From contig NZ_CP069338.1 in the NCBI RefSeq assembly GCF_016859125.1, positions 9,241,501-9,305,500 of the forward strand: 64,000 bases of DNA, written 5' to 3'. Below the pieces are notes generated by a model. The model saw nothing but the letters and a program-made list of their open reading frames with translations, did not search any database and was not told the origin of the DNA. Every line of letters starts with the position of its first letter. Within the stretch, counting starts at the first letter, position 1. The translations under genes were made by a program, and so were the position numbers. This document shows positions 1 to 8,566 of this stretch, piece after piece. Source of the DNA: Archangium violaceum (lineage in GTDB: Bacteria > Myxococcota > Myxococcia > Myxococcales > Myxococcaceae).

Positions 1-3000
1 GGCGGGTGGGGTAAGCGGGTTGCTGCTGCTGGGGCGCCGGTGCGGAAGGCTCGGAGGGGAGAGGGCCGACAGGGGAGAGCGGGGCGGCGAACGCCTCACC
101 TTGGAGGGAAGCAGACACACGTTGGGGTGTGGCGGCACCGGGCAGTGTAACTGCCCCCGGGGCGGCAGTGAGGAGGGGCGAGGGCGTGGTGCCGCGCTCC
201 ACGGCAGGCCCTGCAAGTTGCTGAGCCCCCTGCACGCTCGCCGGGAGTTCGGGTGTGTCTATCGCCTCCGGACGCTGAGGAGGTGCCATGGTGCCCTGCG
301 CCGGAGCAAGCAGGGGCAGGGAAGAAGCGCTGGGCTCGGCAGTGGGCGCAGCGGGCACGGGCCTGGAGGGTACGAATGGCTCTCTCGGCTGAGTGCCAGG
401 CAGCTGCGAAGGGGCCGTGGCGGTGGGCTGGGCTGGAGCGAGCAGCGGCAGGGACGCGGTGCTGGCCTCGATGGCGGGCACGGCGGGCATGGCCACAGGC
501 GCGGTGCCGCTCTCGATGGCAGGTCCGGCAGGTTTGAGCTGAAGCGGGGCCGTGCTGGGCTCGAGTGCGGGTGCGACGGGCACGTGTGGCACGGGCGCCG
601 GAGGGGCTGCCGGAAGGAGCGGTGTGGCGGAGTCCCCGAGGCGAGCGGGAGTCAACGACGGGCCTGTGTCCTGGAGAGGAACAGTCCGCTGGCGGGTGGG
701 GTAAGTGGGTTGCTGCTGCTGGGGCGCCGGTGCGGAAGGCTCGGAGGGGAGAGGGCCGGCAGGGGAGAGCGGGGCGGCGAGCGCCTCACCTTGGAGGGAA
801 GCAGACACACGTTGGGGTGTGGCGGCACCGGGCGGTGTAACTGCCTGCGGGGCGGCAGTGAGGAGGGGCGGGGGCGTGGTGCCGCGCTCCACGGCAGACC
901 CTGCAAGTTGCTGAGCCCTCTGCATGCTCGCCGGGAGTTCGGGTGTGTCTATCGCCTCCGGACGCTGAGGAGGTGCCATGGTGCCCTGCGCCGGAGCAAG
1001 CAGGGGCAGGGAAGAAGCGCTGGGCTCGGCAGTGGGCGCAGCGGGCACGGGCCTGGAGGGTACGAATGGCTCTCTCGGCTGAGTGCCAGGCAGCTGCGAA
1101 GGGGCCGTGGCGGTGGGCTGGGCTGGAGCGAGCAGCGGCAGGGACGCGGTGCTGGCCTCGGCGGTGCTCACGGTGGGCACGAATGCGGGTGCGGTGCTGT
1201 GCTCGGCGGCAGGCACGGAGAGAGCGCGTTGCACGGGTGCGGCGCTGGGCTCGGTGGAGGAGGCGATGGGCGCGGCCGGCGTGGCGGAGTCCACTTCGCG
1301 CGCCGGAGTCGAAGACGGCTCCTCGTGCTGGAGCGAGGCAGAGGCAGGTGTGACGGAGCTTGGTGCCGGACCGAGGAGAGGCAGGGGCGCGGTGCTGCTC
1401 TCGATGGCAGGTCCGGCAGGTTTGAGCTGAGGTGGGGCCGTGCTGGGCTCGAGTGCGGGTGCCAAGGGCACGTGTGGCACGGGCGCCGGAGGGGCCACCG
1501 GAAGGAGCGGTGTGGCGGAGTCCCCGAGGCGAGCGGGAGTCAACGACGGGCCTGTGTCCTGGAGAGGAACAGTCCGCTGGCGGGTGGGGTAAGCGGGTTG
1601 CTGCTGCTGGGGCGCCGGTGCGGAAGGCTCGGAGGGGAGAGGGCCGGCAGGGGAGAGCGGGGCGGCGAGCGCCTCACCTTGGAGGGAAGCAGACACACGT
1701 TGGGGTGTGGCGGCACCGGGCGGTGTGGCTGCGCTGGGAGTGGGAGTGAGGAGGGGCGGGGGCGTGGTGCCGCGCTCCACGGCAGACCCTGCAAGTTGCT
1801 GAGCCCTCTGCATGCTCGCCGGGAGTTCGGGTGTGTCTATCGCCTCCGGACGCTGAGGAGGTGCCATGGTGCCCTGCGCCGGAGCAAGCAGGGGCAGGGA
1901 AGAAGCGCTGGGCTCGGCAGTGGGCGCAGCGGGCACGGGCCTGGAGGGTACGAATGGCTCTCTCGGCTGAGTGCCAGGCAGCTGCGAAGGGGCCGTGGCG
2001 GTGGGCTGGGCTGGAGCGAGCAGCGGCAGGGACGCGGTGCTGGCCTCGGCGGTGCTCACGGTGGGCACGAATGCGGGTGCGGTGCTGTGCTCGGCGGCAG
2101 GCACGGAGAGAGCGCGTTGCACGGGTGCGGCGCTGGGCTCGGTGGAGGAGGCGATGGGCGCGGCCGGCGTGGCGGAGTCCACTTCGCGCGCCGGAGTCGA
2201 AGACGGCTCCTCGTGCTGGAGCGAGGCAGAGGCAGGTGTGACGGAGCTTGGTGCCGGACCGAGGAGAGGCAGGGGCGCGGTGCTGCTCTCGATGGCGGAC
2301 ACGGCAGGTTTGAGCTGAGGTGGGGCCGTGCTGGGCTCGAGTGCGGGTGCCACGGGCACGTGTGGCACGGGCGCCGGAGGGGCTACCGGAAGGGGCGGTG
2401 TGGCGGAGTCCCCAAGGCGAGCGGGAGTCAACGACGGGCCTGCGTCCTGGGGAGGCACAGTCCGCTGGCGAGTGGGGTGAGCGGGTTGCTGCTGCTGGGG
2501 CGCCGGTGCGGAAGGCTCGGAGGGGAGAGGGCCGGCAGGGGAGAGCGGGGCGGCGAGCGCCTCACCTTGGAGGGAAGCAGACACACGTTGGGGTGTGGCG
2601 GCACCGGGCGGTGTGGCTGCGCTGGGAGTGGGAGTGAGGAGGGGCAGAGGCGCGGAGTCCGCCGCAGGGAATGGCTCCTGGGCGGCGCTGCGCTCGGAAG
2701 GCAGGGAGAGAGCGCGTTGCACGGGCGCGGCGCTGGGCTCGGCGGAGGAGGCGATGGGCGCGGCCGGCGTGGCGGAGTCCACTTCGCGCGCCGGAGTCGA
2801 AGACGGCTCCTCGTGCTGGAGCGAGGCAGAGGCAGGTGTGACGGAGCTTGGTGCCGGACCGAGGAGAGGCAGGGGCGCGGTGCTGCTCTCGATGGCAGGT
2901 CCGGCAGGTTTGAGCAGAAGCGGGGCCGTGCTGGGCTCGAGTGCGGGTGCGACGGGCACGTGCGGCACGGGCGCCGGAGGGGCCACCGGAAGGGGCGGTG

Positions 3001-3283
3001 TGGCGGAGTCCCCAAGGCGAGCGGGAGTCAACGACGGGCCTGTGTCCTGGGGAGGAACAGTCCGCTGGCGGGTGGGGTAAGCGGGTTGCTGCTGCTGGGG
3101 CGCCGGTGCGGAAGGCTCGGAGGGGAGAGGGCCGACAGGGGAGAGCGGGGCGGCGAACGCCTCACCTTGGAGGGAAGCAGACACACGTTGGGGTGTGGCG
3201 GCACCGGGCGGTGTGACTGCCCCCGGGGCGGCAGTGAGGAGGGGCGGGGGCGTGGTGCCGCGCTCCACGGCAGGCCCTGCAAG
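1..3283. repeat. Tandem long near-identical repeats with modular in-frame deletions
   Basis: The same landmark (GGCGGGTGGGGTAAG, or a one- to two-base variant) occurs at 1, 691, 1579, 2467 and 3067. The units are therefore 690, 888, 888 and 600 bases, all multiples of three. The two 888-base units are almost identical. The 690-base unit lacks a 198-base module and the 600-base unit lacks 288 bases relative to the full unit. All lie within the Pro/Ala-rich minus-strand gene and keep its frame. The high DNA identity points to recent duplication or homogenisation. Confidence 0.9.
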
Positions 3284-3853
3284 TGTGGACGTGGCGGCGT
3301 CTTCTCGAGGCTCCGGGGGACTGAAGACCTGAGGAGGCGTGAGGGTAGGAGGAGCCGAAGGCGGGGCCTCCTGCACGGGCGCTGGAGGCGCGATGTCTTC
3401 GCGGGGGGAGGGAGCCAGCGCGGCCCCAGAGCCCTGGGCATCCGGGCTGGGAACAGGTGGTGCATCACCTGGCGCGGCGGAGCGTGCCTGCACGGGAGCA
3501 GGGGCTTCCCCCCGCGGAGTGCCCGTCTGCTGCGCAATCTCCTCCAGCCCCTCGGAATCAGCGCCAAACTCCAGAGGCACGGAGGGCGGGCCGACCTGCT
3601 CCAGCGGCCCGGCTCGCAGCACATTGCCGAGCAGGGCCCCCCAGGCGGCATCGCGTCCGGACGGCAGGGGCACCAGCAGGGGAAAGTCTTCGAGCGCGCC
3701 GCGCGGAGGCGCATCGGGCGGAGGCGCGAGCGGATCCTCGATGTACTCGGTGGCGAGCGAGCGGGTGCCGGCGAAGAGGGGGCGCAGCAGGGGGCGTGCG
3801 AGCGACGCGGTACCGGAGGCCCTCTGCGCCAGCCGCGTGAGGAAGTCATCCAC
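1..3853 (-). CDS. eCIS-associated Pro/Ala-rich repeat protein (partial at left edge)
   Basis: Seen: an open minus-strand frame of at least 1284 codons starts with GTG at 3853 and leaves the window with no stop. The GTG overlaps the stop of the upstream baseplate-like gene by 8 bases (GTGGATGA), so translation is probably coupled. Residues 1 to about 115 form a folded-looking N-terminal part (MDDFLTRLAQRASG..., many Leu/Arg). From about residue 190 the protein is Pro/Ala/Ser/Thr-rich with runs such as QQQQPA and PLPVAPPAPVP. It consists of near-identical blocks of about 200-296 residues. Known: eCIS loci often encode a Pro-rich protein beside the tube and chaperone genes. Inferred: a structural or scaffold part of the injection system; exact role unknown. 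The equally long plus-strand frame here is antisense. Confidence 0.7.
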   Translation of the reverse strand, partial: MDDFLTRLAQRASGTASLARPLLRPLFAGTRSLATEYIEDPLAPPPDAPPRGALEDFPLLVPLPSGRDAAWGALLGNVLRAGPLEQVGPPSVPLEFGADSEGLEEIAQQTGTPRGEAPAPVQARSAAPGDAPPVPSPDAQGSGAALAPSPREDIAPPAPVQEAPPSAPPTLTPPQVFSPPEPREDAATSTLAGPAVERGTTPPPLLTAAPGAVTPPGAATPQRVSASLQGEAFAAPLSPVGPLPSEPSAPAPQQQQPAYPTRQRTVPPQDTGPSLTPARLGDSATPPLPVAPPAPVPHVPVAPALEPSTAPLLLKPAGPAIESSTAPLPLLGPAPSSVTPASASLQHEEPSSTPAREVDSATPAAPIASSAEPSAAPVQRALSLPSERSAAQEPFPAADSAPLPLLTPTPSAATPPGAATPQRVSASLQGEALAAPLSPAGPLPSEPSAPAPQQQQPAHPTRQRTVPPQDAGPSLTPARLGDSATPPLPVAPPAPVPHVPVAPALEPSTAPPQLKPAVSAIESSTAPLPLLGPAPSSVTPASASLQHEEPSSTPAREVDSATPAAPIASSTEPSAAPVQRALSVPAAEHSTAPAFVPTVSTAEASTASLPLLAPAQPTATAPSQLPGTQPREPFVPSRPVPAAPTAEPSASSLPLLAPAQGTMAPPQRPEAIDTPELPASMQRAQQLAGSAVERGTTPPPLLTPTPSAATPPGAATPQRVSASLQGEALAAPLSPAGPLPSEPSAPAPQQQQPAYPTRQRTVPLQDTGPSLTPARLGDSATPLLPVAPPAPVPHVPLAPALEPSTAPPQLKPAGPAIESSTAPLPLLGPAPSSVTPASASLQHEEPSSTPAREVDSATPAAPIASSTEPSAAPVQRALSVPAAEHSTAPAFVPTVSTAEASTASLPLLAPAQPTATAPSQLPGTQPREPFVPSRPVPAAPTAEPSASSLPLLAPAQGTMAPPQRPEAIDTPELPASMQRAQQLAGSAVERGTTPPPLLTAAPQAVTPPGAATPQRVSASLQGEALAAPLSPAGPLPSEPSAPAPQQQQPTYPTRQRTVPLQDTGPSLTPARLGDSATPLLPAAPPAPVPHVPVAPALEPSTAPLQLKPAGPAIESGTAPVAMPAVPAIEASTASLPLLAPAQPTATAPSQLPGTQPREPFVPSRPVPAAPTAEPSASSLPLLAPAQGTMAPPQRPEAIDTPELPASVQGAQQLAGPAVERGTTPSPLLTAAPGAVTLPGAATPQRVSASLQGEAFAAPLSPVGPLPSEPSAPAPQQQQPAYPTR

Positions 3854-4577
3854 TGCTGATCAGCTCCATGTAGCGGCGGCGGGCGGGGGCGCTGAGCGAG
3901 AGGATGATGGACTCGGTCCAGCCGTAGCTCCTGGCAATCTCATGCACTTCGCGCTGGAGCTGTCGCGCATACGCCTCCAGCTCGGTCCAGAAGAAGGACA
4001 GGATGTCGAAGGCGGCCCGCCAGGAGTGTCCGCAGCCGGGGCAGTCGAGCCGGAAGGTGATGTCGGCCTGGGGGTCGTCCTCGGCGAGCCGGGCCGTGAG
4101 GGCCTCCAGGACGCTGCCGGGCACGGCGGAGAGCGGGACGGGCGCCCCCTGGAAGCGGGCCTCGCTCATGCATCGCTGCAAGAGCCGGGCACGGGCCTCG
4201 CGTGCATCCTTCAGGTGGGCGAGCGCGGCCAGGTCGAGGCTGTCGGGCAGGCGGTAGTCGAGCGCATACCCCTGCACCTCGAGCGGGCTGCGAGGTGTCT
4301 CGGGGGCGGGGACACGCAGCTCGTCGGCGGTGAACTCCAGCTCCAGGCGCTCGCGGCACTTGGGACAGGGCACGAGCACCTCGAGCTTCTGTCCGAAGGC
4401 CTGCGCGCGCAGTTCCAGCAGGAGCGCATCGCGCCGGCCAATGGACAGGCGGGCGAGCGCCGCCGGGTCCACCCCGGGCGAGGCCGCGCGCAGCAACACC
4501 AGGGCCCGGTCCAAGGCATGCTTGTCCCGGCCCCACTCGCAGATGCGCACGATGTCATGCGCGCTGAGCTGCCGCAT
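3846..4577 (-). CDS. T4-type baseplate/hub-chaperone-like protein with zinc ribbon (eCIS)
   Basis: A 243-residue protein encoded between the tube gene (25 bases upstream) and the repeat protein (8-base overlap downstream). It has two Cys pairs, CPKC at residues 71-74 and CPGC at 179-182, that would form a split zinc ribbon. The sequence between them is mainly helical and acidic, with a C-terminal helix of tail-baseplate type. Known: proteins of this layout sit directly after tube genes in contractile tail-like clusters and resemble the T4 baseplate hub assembly chaperone family. Inferred: it assists baseplate or hub assembly of the injection system. The family call rests on the Cys motifs and position, not on a search. 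Confidence 0.65.
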   Translation of the reverse strand: MRQLSAHDIVRICEWGRDKHALDRALVLLRAASPGVDPAALARLSIGRRDALLLELRAQAFGQKLEVLVPCPKCRERLELEFTADELRVPAPETPRSPLEVQGYALDYRLPDSLDLAALAHLKDAREARARLLQRCMSEARFQGAPVPLSAVPGSVLEALTARLAEDDPQADITFRLDCPGCGHSWRAAFDILSFFWTELEAYARQLQREVHEIARSYGWTESIILSLSAPARRRYMELISSG

Positions 4578-4602
4578 GGCTCAAGCCCGGGGCCCCGAGG
4601 CC

Positions 4603-5136
4603 TTAGGAGGTTGGGTCGTTGAAGGTGGGCTCCTGCGGCTCCTGGACGCTCTGGTCGCGCTCCCAGCCCTCGGTCTGCAGCACGAGCGACTGGATGGCCA
4701 CCGCGTTTCCCGAGCCATCCAGCTCCGGCATGGCGGTGAACTCCGAGGGCCAGCACCGGTAGCACTTGTAGGAGATGACCTTCTGGCCGGCCTCGTTGAA
4801 CAGGTCGATGGTGAGGTCCTTGCGGAAGTCCGCCAGCGACACCTCCTGGCCCATTTTCGAGGAGTTGGCGTAGTCCCAGACCTTGTTGGCCCACTGCTCG
4901 AACGCGGTGTCATGGGTGACGCCGCGCTCCAGGGTGATGGCTTCCCAGTCCGTCTGGCCCAGGGACTTGCGGGTGGTGCTCGGGTCGCTGCCGGCCCGGT
5001 GCTTGACCACCTCGGTGGTGCGCTTGAGGGCGCTCACCTTGCTCACGCCGGCGACGGGCTTGCCGTCCCAGCTCACGACGAACTTGAAGTTCTTGTACGG
5101 GTCGACGCGCTTTGCGTTCTTGGTGAACTCAGGCAT
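4603..5136 (-). CDS. Contractile injection system inner tube protein
   Basis: A 177-residue protein of the phage tail-tube/eCIS tube family. It starts MPEFTKNAKRVDPYKNFKF and contains the conserved pattern FVVSWDGKPVAGVSKVSALK, then LERGVTHDTAFEQWANKV and a late beta segment (VIQ-type, LVLQTEGWERD). Length and fold pattern match tube monomers that stack as hexamers inside the sheath. It lies 18 bases after the sheath gene, the usual sheath-tube order. Role (family knowledge): forms the rigid inner tube that is driven into the target on sheath contraction and carries cargo. Only one tube gene is visible here. Confidence 0.88.
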   Translation of the reverse strand: MPEFTKNAKRVDPYKNFKFVVSWDGKPVAGVSKVSALKRTTEVVKHRAGSDPSTTRKSLGQTDWEAITLERGVTHDTAFEQWANKVWDYANSSKMGQEVSLADFRKDLTIDLFNEAGQKVISYKCYRCWPSEFTAMPELDGSGNAVAIQSLVLQTEGWERDQSVQEPQEPTFNDPTS

Positions 5137-5154
5137 GGGGAAGCTCCAGGGGCA

Positions 5155-6792
5155 CTAGGCGGTCTGACCGGCCGACTGCTCGATGTAGATGACGACGAAC
5201 TCGGCGGGCTTGAGCGGGGCGAAGCCCACCTCGATGTTGACGATGCCCTTGTCGATGTCGTCCTGGGTGGTGGTGGTGGCGTCGCACTTGACGAAGAAGG
5301 CCTTGTCGCGCGAGCTGCCCTGGAAGGCACCCTGGCGGAACAGGTCGTTCATGAAGGCGCCAATGGCCAGCCGCAGCTGGGACCAGAGCGGCTCGTCATT
5401 GGGCTCGAAGACGGCGAAGCGCGTCTGCCGCAACAGGGTCTGCTCGATGAAGTCGGTGAGCCGGCGCACGGGCAGGTACTTGAAGTCACTGCTGAGCACG
5501 TCGGCGCCCGCCAGGGTGCGCGCACCCCAGACGACGGGGCCTACCACGGGGAAGGAGCGCAGGCAGTTGACGCCCACCTGGTTGAGGTTGCCGTTCTCCG
5601 TGTCGGTGAGCTTGTAGTTCAGGCCGGTGATGCCGTTGAGGCCCGTCTCCTGGCCCGCGGGCGCCTTCCACACGCCGCGGGTGGCGTCGGTGCGGGCCAT
5701 GATGCCGGCGATGATGCCGCACGCGGGGCGGGTGATGATGGCATCCGAGTTGAGGGGGTCCTCGGACTGCACGCGCGGGAAGTAGAGCGCGCTGTAGGGC
5801 GCCAGGTCCGAGGCGGGGCCGTACCCGAAGACCGTGCCGAATGAATCCGGGTGGATGTCCCTCGTCGGGTCCGTCCAGTTGGACGGCGGGTCGAGCACCA
5901 GGGTGGCCTTCTCGTCGCGGCACTTGCCGGCAGCCGCCGCGTAGACGTTCGGAGTGATGTCGTGCGAGCCGAGGAAGCTGTCGGACGGGATGCAGACGAT
6001 GTTGTAGATGTCGAGCCTGTCCAGCTGGTCCAGGGCCGCCAGGTAGGTGCCCTCCGAGAGCTTGCCCGAGTCCTGGACGTCCCCGTTGTGCGTGTCCACG
6101 GGGGGGGAGTTGATGGGCGAGCTGCCGGTGTCGACCAGCCGGGCGTAGCTGGACGTCTGCTCCAGAACCATCTTCAGGTAGCGCGGACCGGACCGGGGGT
6201 CGGTGGACACGGCCGCGAAGGACTCGAGGTCCTTGGTTCCGTCAGGCCGGGCGTAGCTGATGGTCAGGTTGAAGAGGTCGCTGGCATCCCAGCCACCCTT
6301 GCCATCCTTCTTGAAACGGTCCCGGGCCGTCTGGGTGATGTTCTTCGTATCGGTGAAGTAGGTGAGGCTCTTGCCCCAGGCACCGGGGCTGGAGGCGAGC
6401 AGGGACAGCGCCGGGACCGGCGGGCTGCTCGGGACATTGGCCGGATCGGGGCTGATGAGCGCCGTGTCCTCGTCGAAGGTGCCGGAGAACGGCGGGCTCA
6501 GGGGACTGGAGAGGCGGTTCTCGAACAGCCGGATGATGATGGCCTGGCCTCCACCATTGAGGAAGAAGTCCTGGACGGAGTACGGCATGGGCGAGTCATC
6601 GAGCAGTCCGCCAAAGGTGTGCTGGTACTCGGAGAAGGAGGAGACCTCGATGGGCTGTCCCACGGGGCCGCGTTCCGCGCGTCCGAAGAAGACCGTGAGG
6701 GAAGTAGAGACGCCGACAATGGTGCGGACGCCGCTGGGGACTTCCTGGACGTAGATGCCAGGAGCCGACAGCGGCGGGCGGACGAGAGCCAT
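5155..6792 (-). CDS. Contractile sheath protein (phage tail sheath family, eCIS)
   Basis: A 545-residue tail sheath protein. The N-terminus (PGIYVQEVPSG, then RTIVGVSTSLTVFFGRAERG) is the hallmark start of sheath subunits. The C-terminus (GIVNIEVGFAPLKPAEFVVI) is the conserved beta handshake arm that links neighbouring subunits. A good ribosome site (AGGTGA) lies about 4 bases before the ATG at 6792. Role: polymerises around the tube and contracts to fire it. It is the first gene of the visible eCIS operon, followed by tube, baseplate-like and repeat proteins on the same strand. The rest of the system (spike, ATPase, tape measure) must lie beyond the left edge if present. Confidence 0.9.
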   Translation of the reverse strand: MALVRPPLSAPGIYVQEVPSGVRTIVGVSTSLTVFFGRAERGPVGQPIEVSSFSEYQHTFGGLLDDSPMPYSVQDFFLNGGGQAIIIRLFENRLSSPLSPPFSGTFDEDTALISPDPANVPSSPPVPALSLLASSPGAWGKSLTYFTDTKNITQTARDRFKKDGKGGWDASDLFNLTISYARPDGTKDLESFAAVSTDPRSGPRYLKMVLEQTSSYARLVDTGSSPINSPPVDTHNGDVQDSGKLSEGTYLAALDQLDRLDIYNIVCIPSDSFLGSHDITPNVYAAAAGKCRDEKATLVLDPPSNWTDPTRDIHPDSFGTVFGYGPASDLAPYSALYFPRVQSEDPLNSDAIITRPACGIIAGIMARTDATRGVWKAPAGQETGLNGITGLNYKLTDTENGNLNQVGVNCLRSFPVVGPVVWGARTLAGADVLSSDFKYLPVRRLTDFIEQTLLRQTRFAVFEPNDEPLWSQLRLAIGAFMNDLFRQGAFQGSSRDKAFFVKCDATTTTQDDIDKGIVNIEVGFAPLKPAEFVVIYIEQSAGQTA

Positions 6793-7181
6793 GGATCACC
6801 TGCTGGGAAGGGACTTCGCGGGAGCGAAGGTGCGACAGTCGGATTCTTAACACACAGTGAGTGGTACGAGGTAACGACCCAGACGAACCGCTGGTGGGAT
6901 GCGACCAATGCCACGCTCCCCAACTTCCGCCGGGCTTTCCGGTGGTCCAAGGCGCTCTCGGAACGGCTCGGCCTGCCCAACCTGTGGGGCAGAGGAGGTG
7001 AGCCCCGGCGCAATCCAGAGGAGTTCTCAAGTCCTACGCCTCACCTGAAACCCGGCTGATCGGTCAGTAGACGGTTGGACGTGTTGATAACCCACGCGAC
7101 GAGGAATTATGGTATTACCTGGATTGATGGTCTTTGCGACTTGGTCCAGAGATCGCATGACAACCCACCGTGGGAGGGCTC
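6793..7181. other. Region between eCIS operon and toxin candidate, with a protein-like remnant
   Basis: No complete gene was found in these 389 bases. The first part should hold the promoter of the minus-strand eCIS operon. On the plus strand, about 6848-7059 reads as protein-like sequence with a plausible amphipathic C-terminus (NFRRAFRWSKALSERLGLP) ending in a stop at 7057-7059. It has no start codon or ribosome site of its own. It may be the 3' end of a deleted gene; the family was not recognised. Confidence 0.35.
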
Positions 7182-7674
7182 ATGCGCTTCTTGGGGCCTG
7201 GTAGGGAGGGCAACTTGCCCCACTCCGTTCGTGGCGGTCGTCTTCGCCGTGGTGTTGGCCTCGGGGTGTGCCTCTACAGAGGCTTACAGGTACGGCTCGG
7301 GTTCATTCGCCTTGAACAGTGCGGAGTGCAACCAGACGGACAGCACCGTCACCTGTTGCCTCAAGCAGCATCCCGGCCAGTACGAACTGTGCGGTGCGAC
7401 GCCCCCAGCACGGTCGGAACCCATCAACGAGGGCCCACCCGGGCTCCGCTCCCTGGAAGACGGAGAGAAGGAAGAGGCTCGGGATGACAACGAAGAGAGT
7501 CAAGAGGACAGGGAGAAGAGGTGTGCCGATTACTACGCCCGCTGCATCGAGGAGATCGGAAAGAAGCCAGGTAGCTTGTATGGCACCACCCAGTGTCGGG
7601 ACTGCTTCGTCTACTGCGCGCGACACGGCTTCTGGCCCGAGCGCATGAACAAGAAGAAGTGTCCGGGAGCCTGA
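7182..7674 (+). CDS. Cys-rich lipoprotein, Sit-like polymorphic toxin candidate (frame break at start)
   Basis: The readable frame (ending 7674) encodes a hydrophobic stretch and lipobox (VVLASGC). A short conserved-looking block follows (VTCCLKQHPGQYELCG), then an acidic linker and a Cys-rich C-terminal domain (CADYYARCIEE ... TQCRDCFVYC ... KKCPGA). Known: myxobacterial Sit proteins are lipoprotein toxins exchanged through outer-membrane exchange, followed by immunity genes. Odd: the natural start (ATG at 7182 after GGGAGGG) is one frame off. Reading GGG instead of GGGG at 7193-7196 restores MRFLGLVGRAT leading into the signal peptide. A partner gene starts 4 bases after the stop. Toxin activity is inference; other myxobacterial lipoproteins share this tail. 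Confidence 0.5.
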
Positions 7675-7677
7675 GCC

Positions 7678-8220
7678 ATGAAACCCTCCCGCGAGTTCTT
7701 CTGGCGGCGAGTCGCCATGGAGTTCGACAAGCTCAGCGTGGCCCTACTCCAGAATGTGTCGGCCTCTTTCGCGGAGGGGAACCGGGAGTATCTGGCTCTC
7801 CAGAAGAGGCTGCTGCGCGAGGCAGGGACGGAGTGGGAGCGTCGGCACATCAGACGGTTGGTTGCTCATCACATCTTGAGCTTCGCTCACTTCCGGGCGC
7901 GCACCTGGGTGGAGTATCGGGGGGCGCTGCTCCGCGTGCGGCGGCTCGGGTATCCGAGTTTGGAATACCGGATGCACGCTGCCTGCGAAACCTTGGAGTG
8001 GGCGGCCGACCGTGACCCCACCAAGGCCCCGTTGGGCTGGGCGATGGTGGAGGATGCTGAACGTCGGCTCCGACGCATGCGCCGGGGGAACCAGGTGCGG
8101 AAGCAGGCCCTGGCCGCCATCGCCAGCGTCAAGCAGCGTGTCACCCGGAAGGGGCTCACGCCCTCTGCGTCTCCCGGCACGTCTAGGGGAATGTCGCGCC
8201 GTCGAGGGTCACGCTCGTAG
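7678..8220 (+). CDS. Putative immunity/partner protein of the Cys-rich lipoprotein
   Basis: A 180-residue, Arg-rich, mainly helical protein without signal peptide or membrane segment. The ATG comes 4 bases after the stop of the Cys-rich lipoprotein gene, so the pair is almost certainly co-translated, as expected for a toxin and its antidote. No family motif was recognised. The last 20 or so residues (rich in Ser/Arg/Gly) overlap the 3' end of a DUF2381 remnant on the opposite strand (8183-8220). The original C-terminus has therefore probably been replaced by readthrough into that fragment. Immunity function is inferred from position only. Confidence 0.5.
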   Translation: MKPSREFFWRRVAMEFDKLSVALLQNVSASFAEGNREYLALQKRLLREAGTEWERRHIRRLVAHHILSFAHFRARTWVEYRGALLRVRRLGYPSLEYRMHAACETLEWAADRDPTKAPLGWAMVEDAERRLRRMRRGNQVRKQALAAIASVKQRVTRKGLTPSASPGTSRGMSRRRGSRS

Positions 8221-8566
8221 CTCCGCCTTGTTCGCCCCACAGCTTGAGCGTGTAGGTGCCTCGGGCCTCGATCTCCGCCGCGTTCATCTCCACGGTGATG
8301 CTCTGGAACCTCCCCGGCGGGATGGGTTCCAGGGGCCACACCGTCAGCCCCGTCAGCGCCTCGCGCTTGGAGCCCACCAGGGCCGCCCCCGTAGGCGTCC
8401 AGGGCACCGTTCCCGTGTTGCGCAACTCCACCTTCACGGCCACTCGTCCTCGCCCCTTGGGTCCGACGGCCCGGTAGCTGATGACCTTCCGCGCGACGAG
8501 GGCGTCTCCCGGATGCTGGGTGACGTTGAGGGTAATCCGTCTGAGGGACGTGCTTCCAGCCGGTGA
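8183..8566 (-). pseudogene. Truncated DUF2381 family gene (C-terminal fragment)
   Basis: The minus strand encodes the end of a DUF2381 protein, a myxobacterial paralogous family. Recognisable pieces are RRITLNVTQHPGDALVARK, then VAVKVELRNTGTVPWTPTG, EALTGLTVWPLEPIPPG and the final GTYTLKLWGEQGG...LDGATFP before TAG at 8183. Full-length members are roughly 300 residues with a signal peptide. Only about the last 125 residues remain, and no start or ribosome site precedes them. The break lies near 8566. DUF2381 genes commonly neighbour serine/threonine kinase or toxin loci in these genomes; the function is unknown. Confidence 0.65.

Noticed and set aside
1-3283. CRISPR or satellite array
   Set aside because: The repeat units are 600-888 bases, in frame with a protein gene, with no short identical repeats separated by unique spacers.
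20-3859. A 1279-codon plus-strand frame rich in Gly and Arg across the repeat region
   Set aside because: It is the exact antisense of the minus-strand Pro/Ala-rich gene on the same codon boundaries, starts with TTG without a ribosome site and has no protein-like content. The minus frame fits the eCIS operon and overlaps its neighbour.
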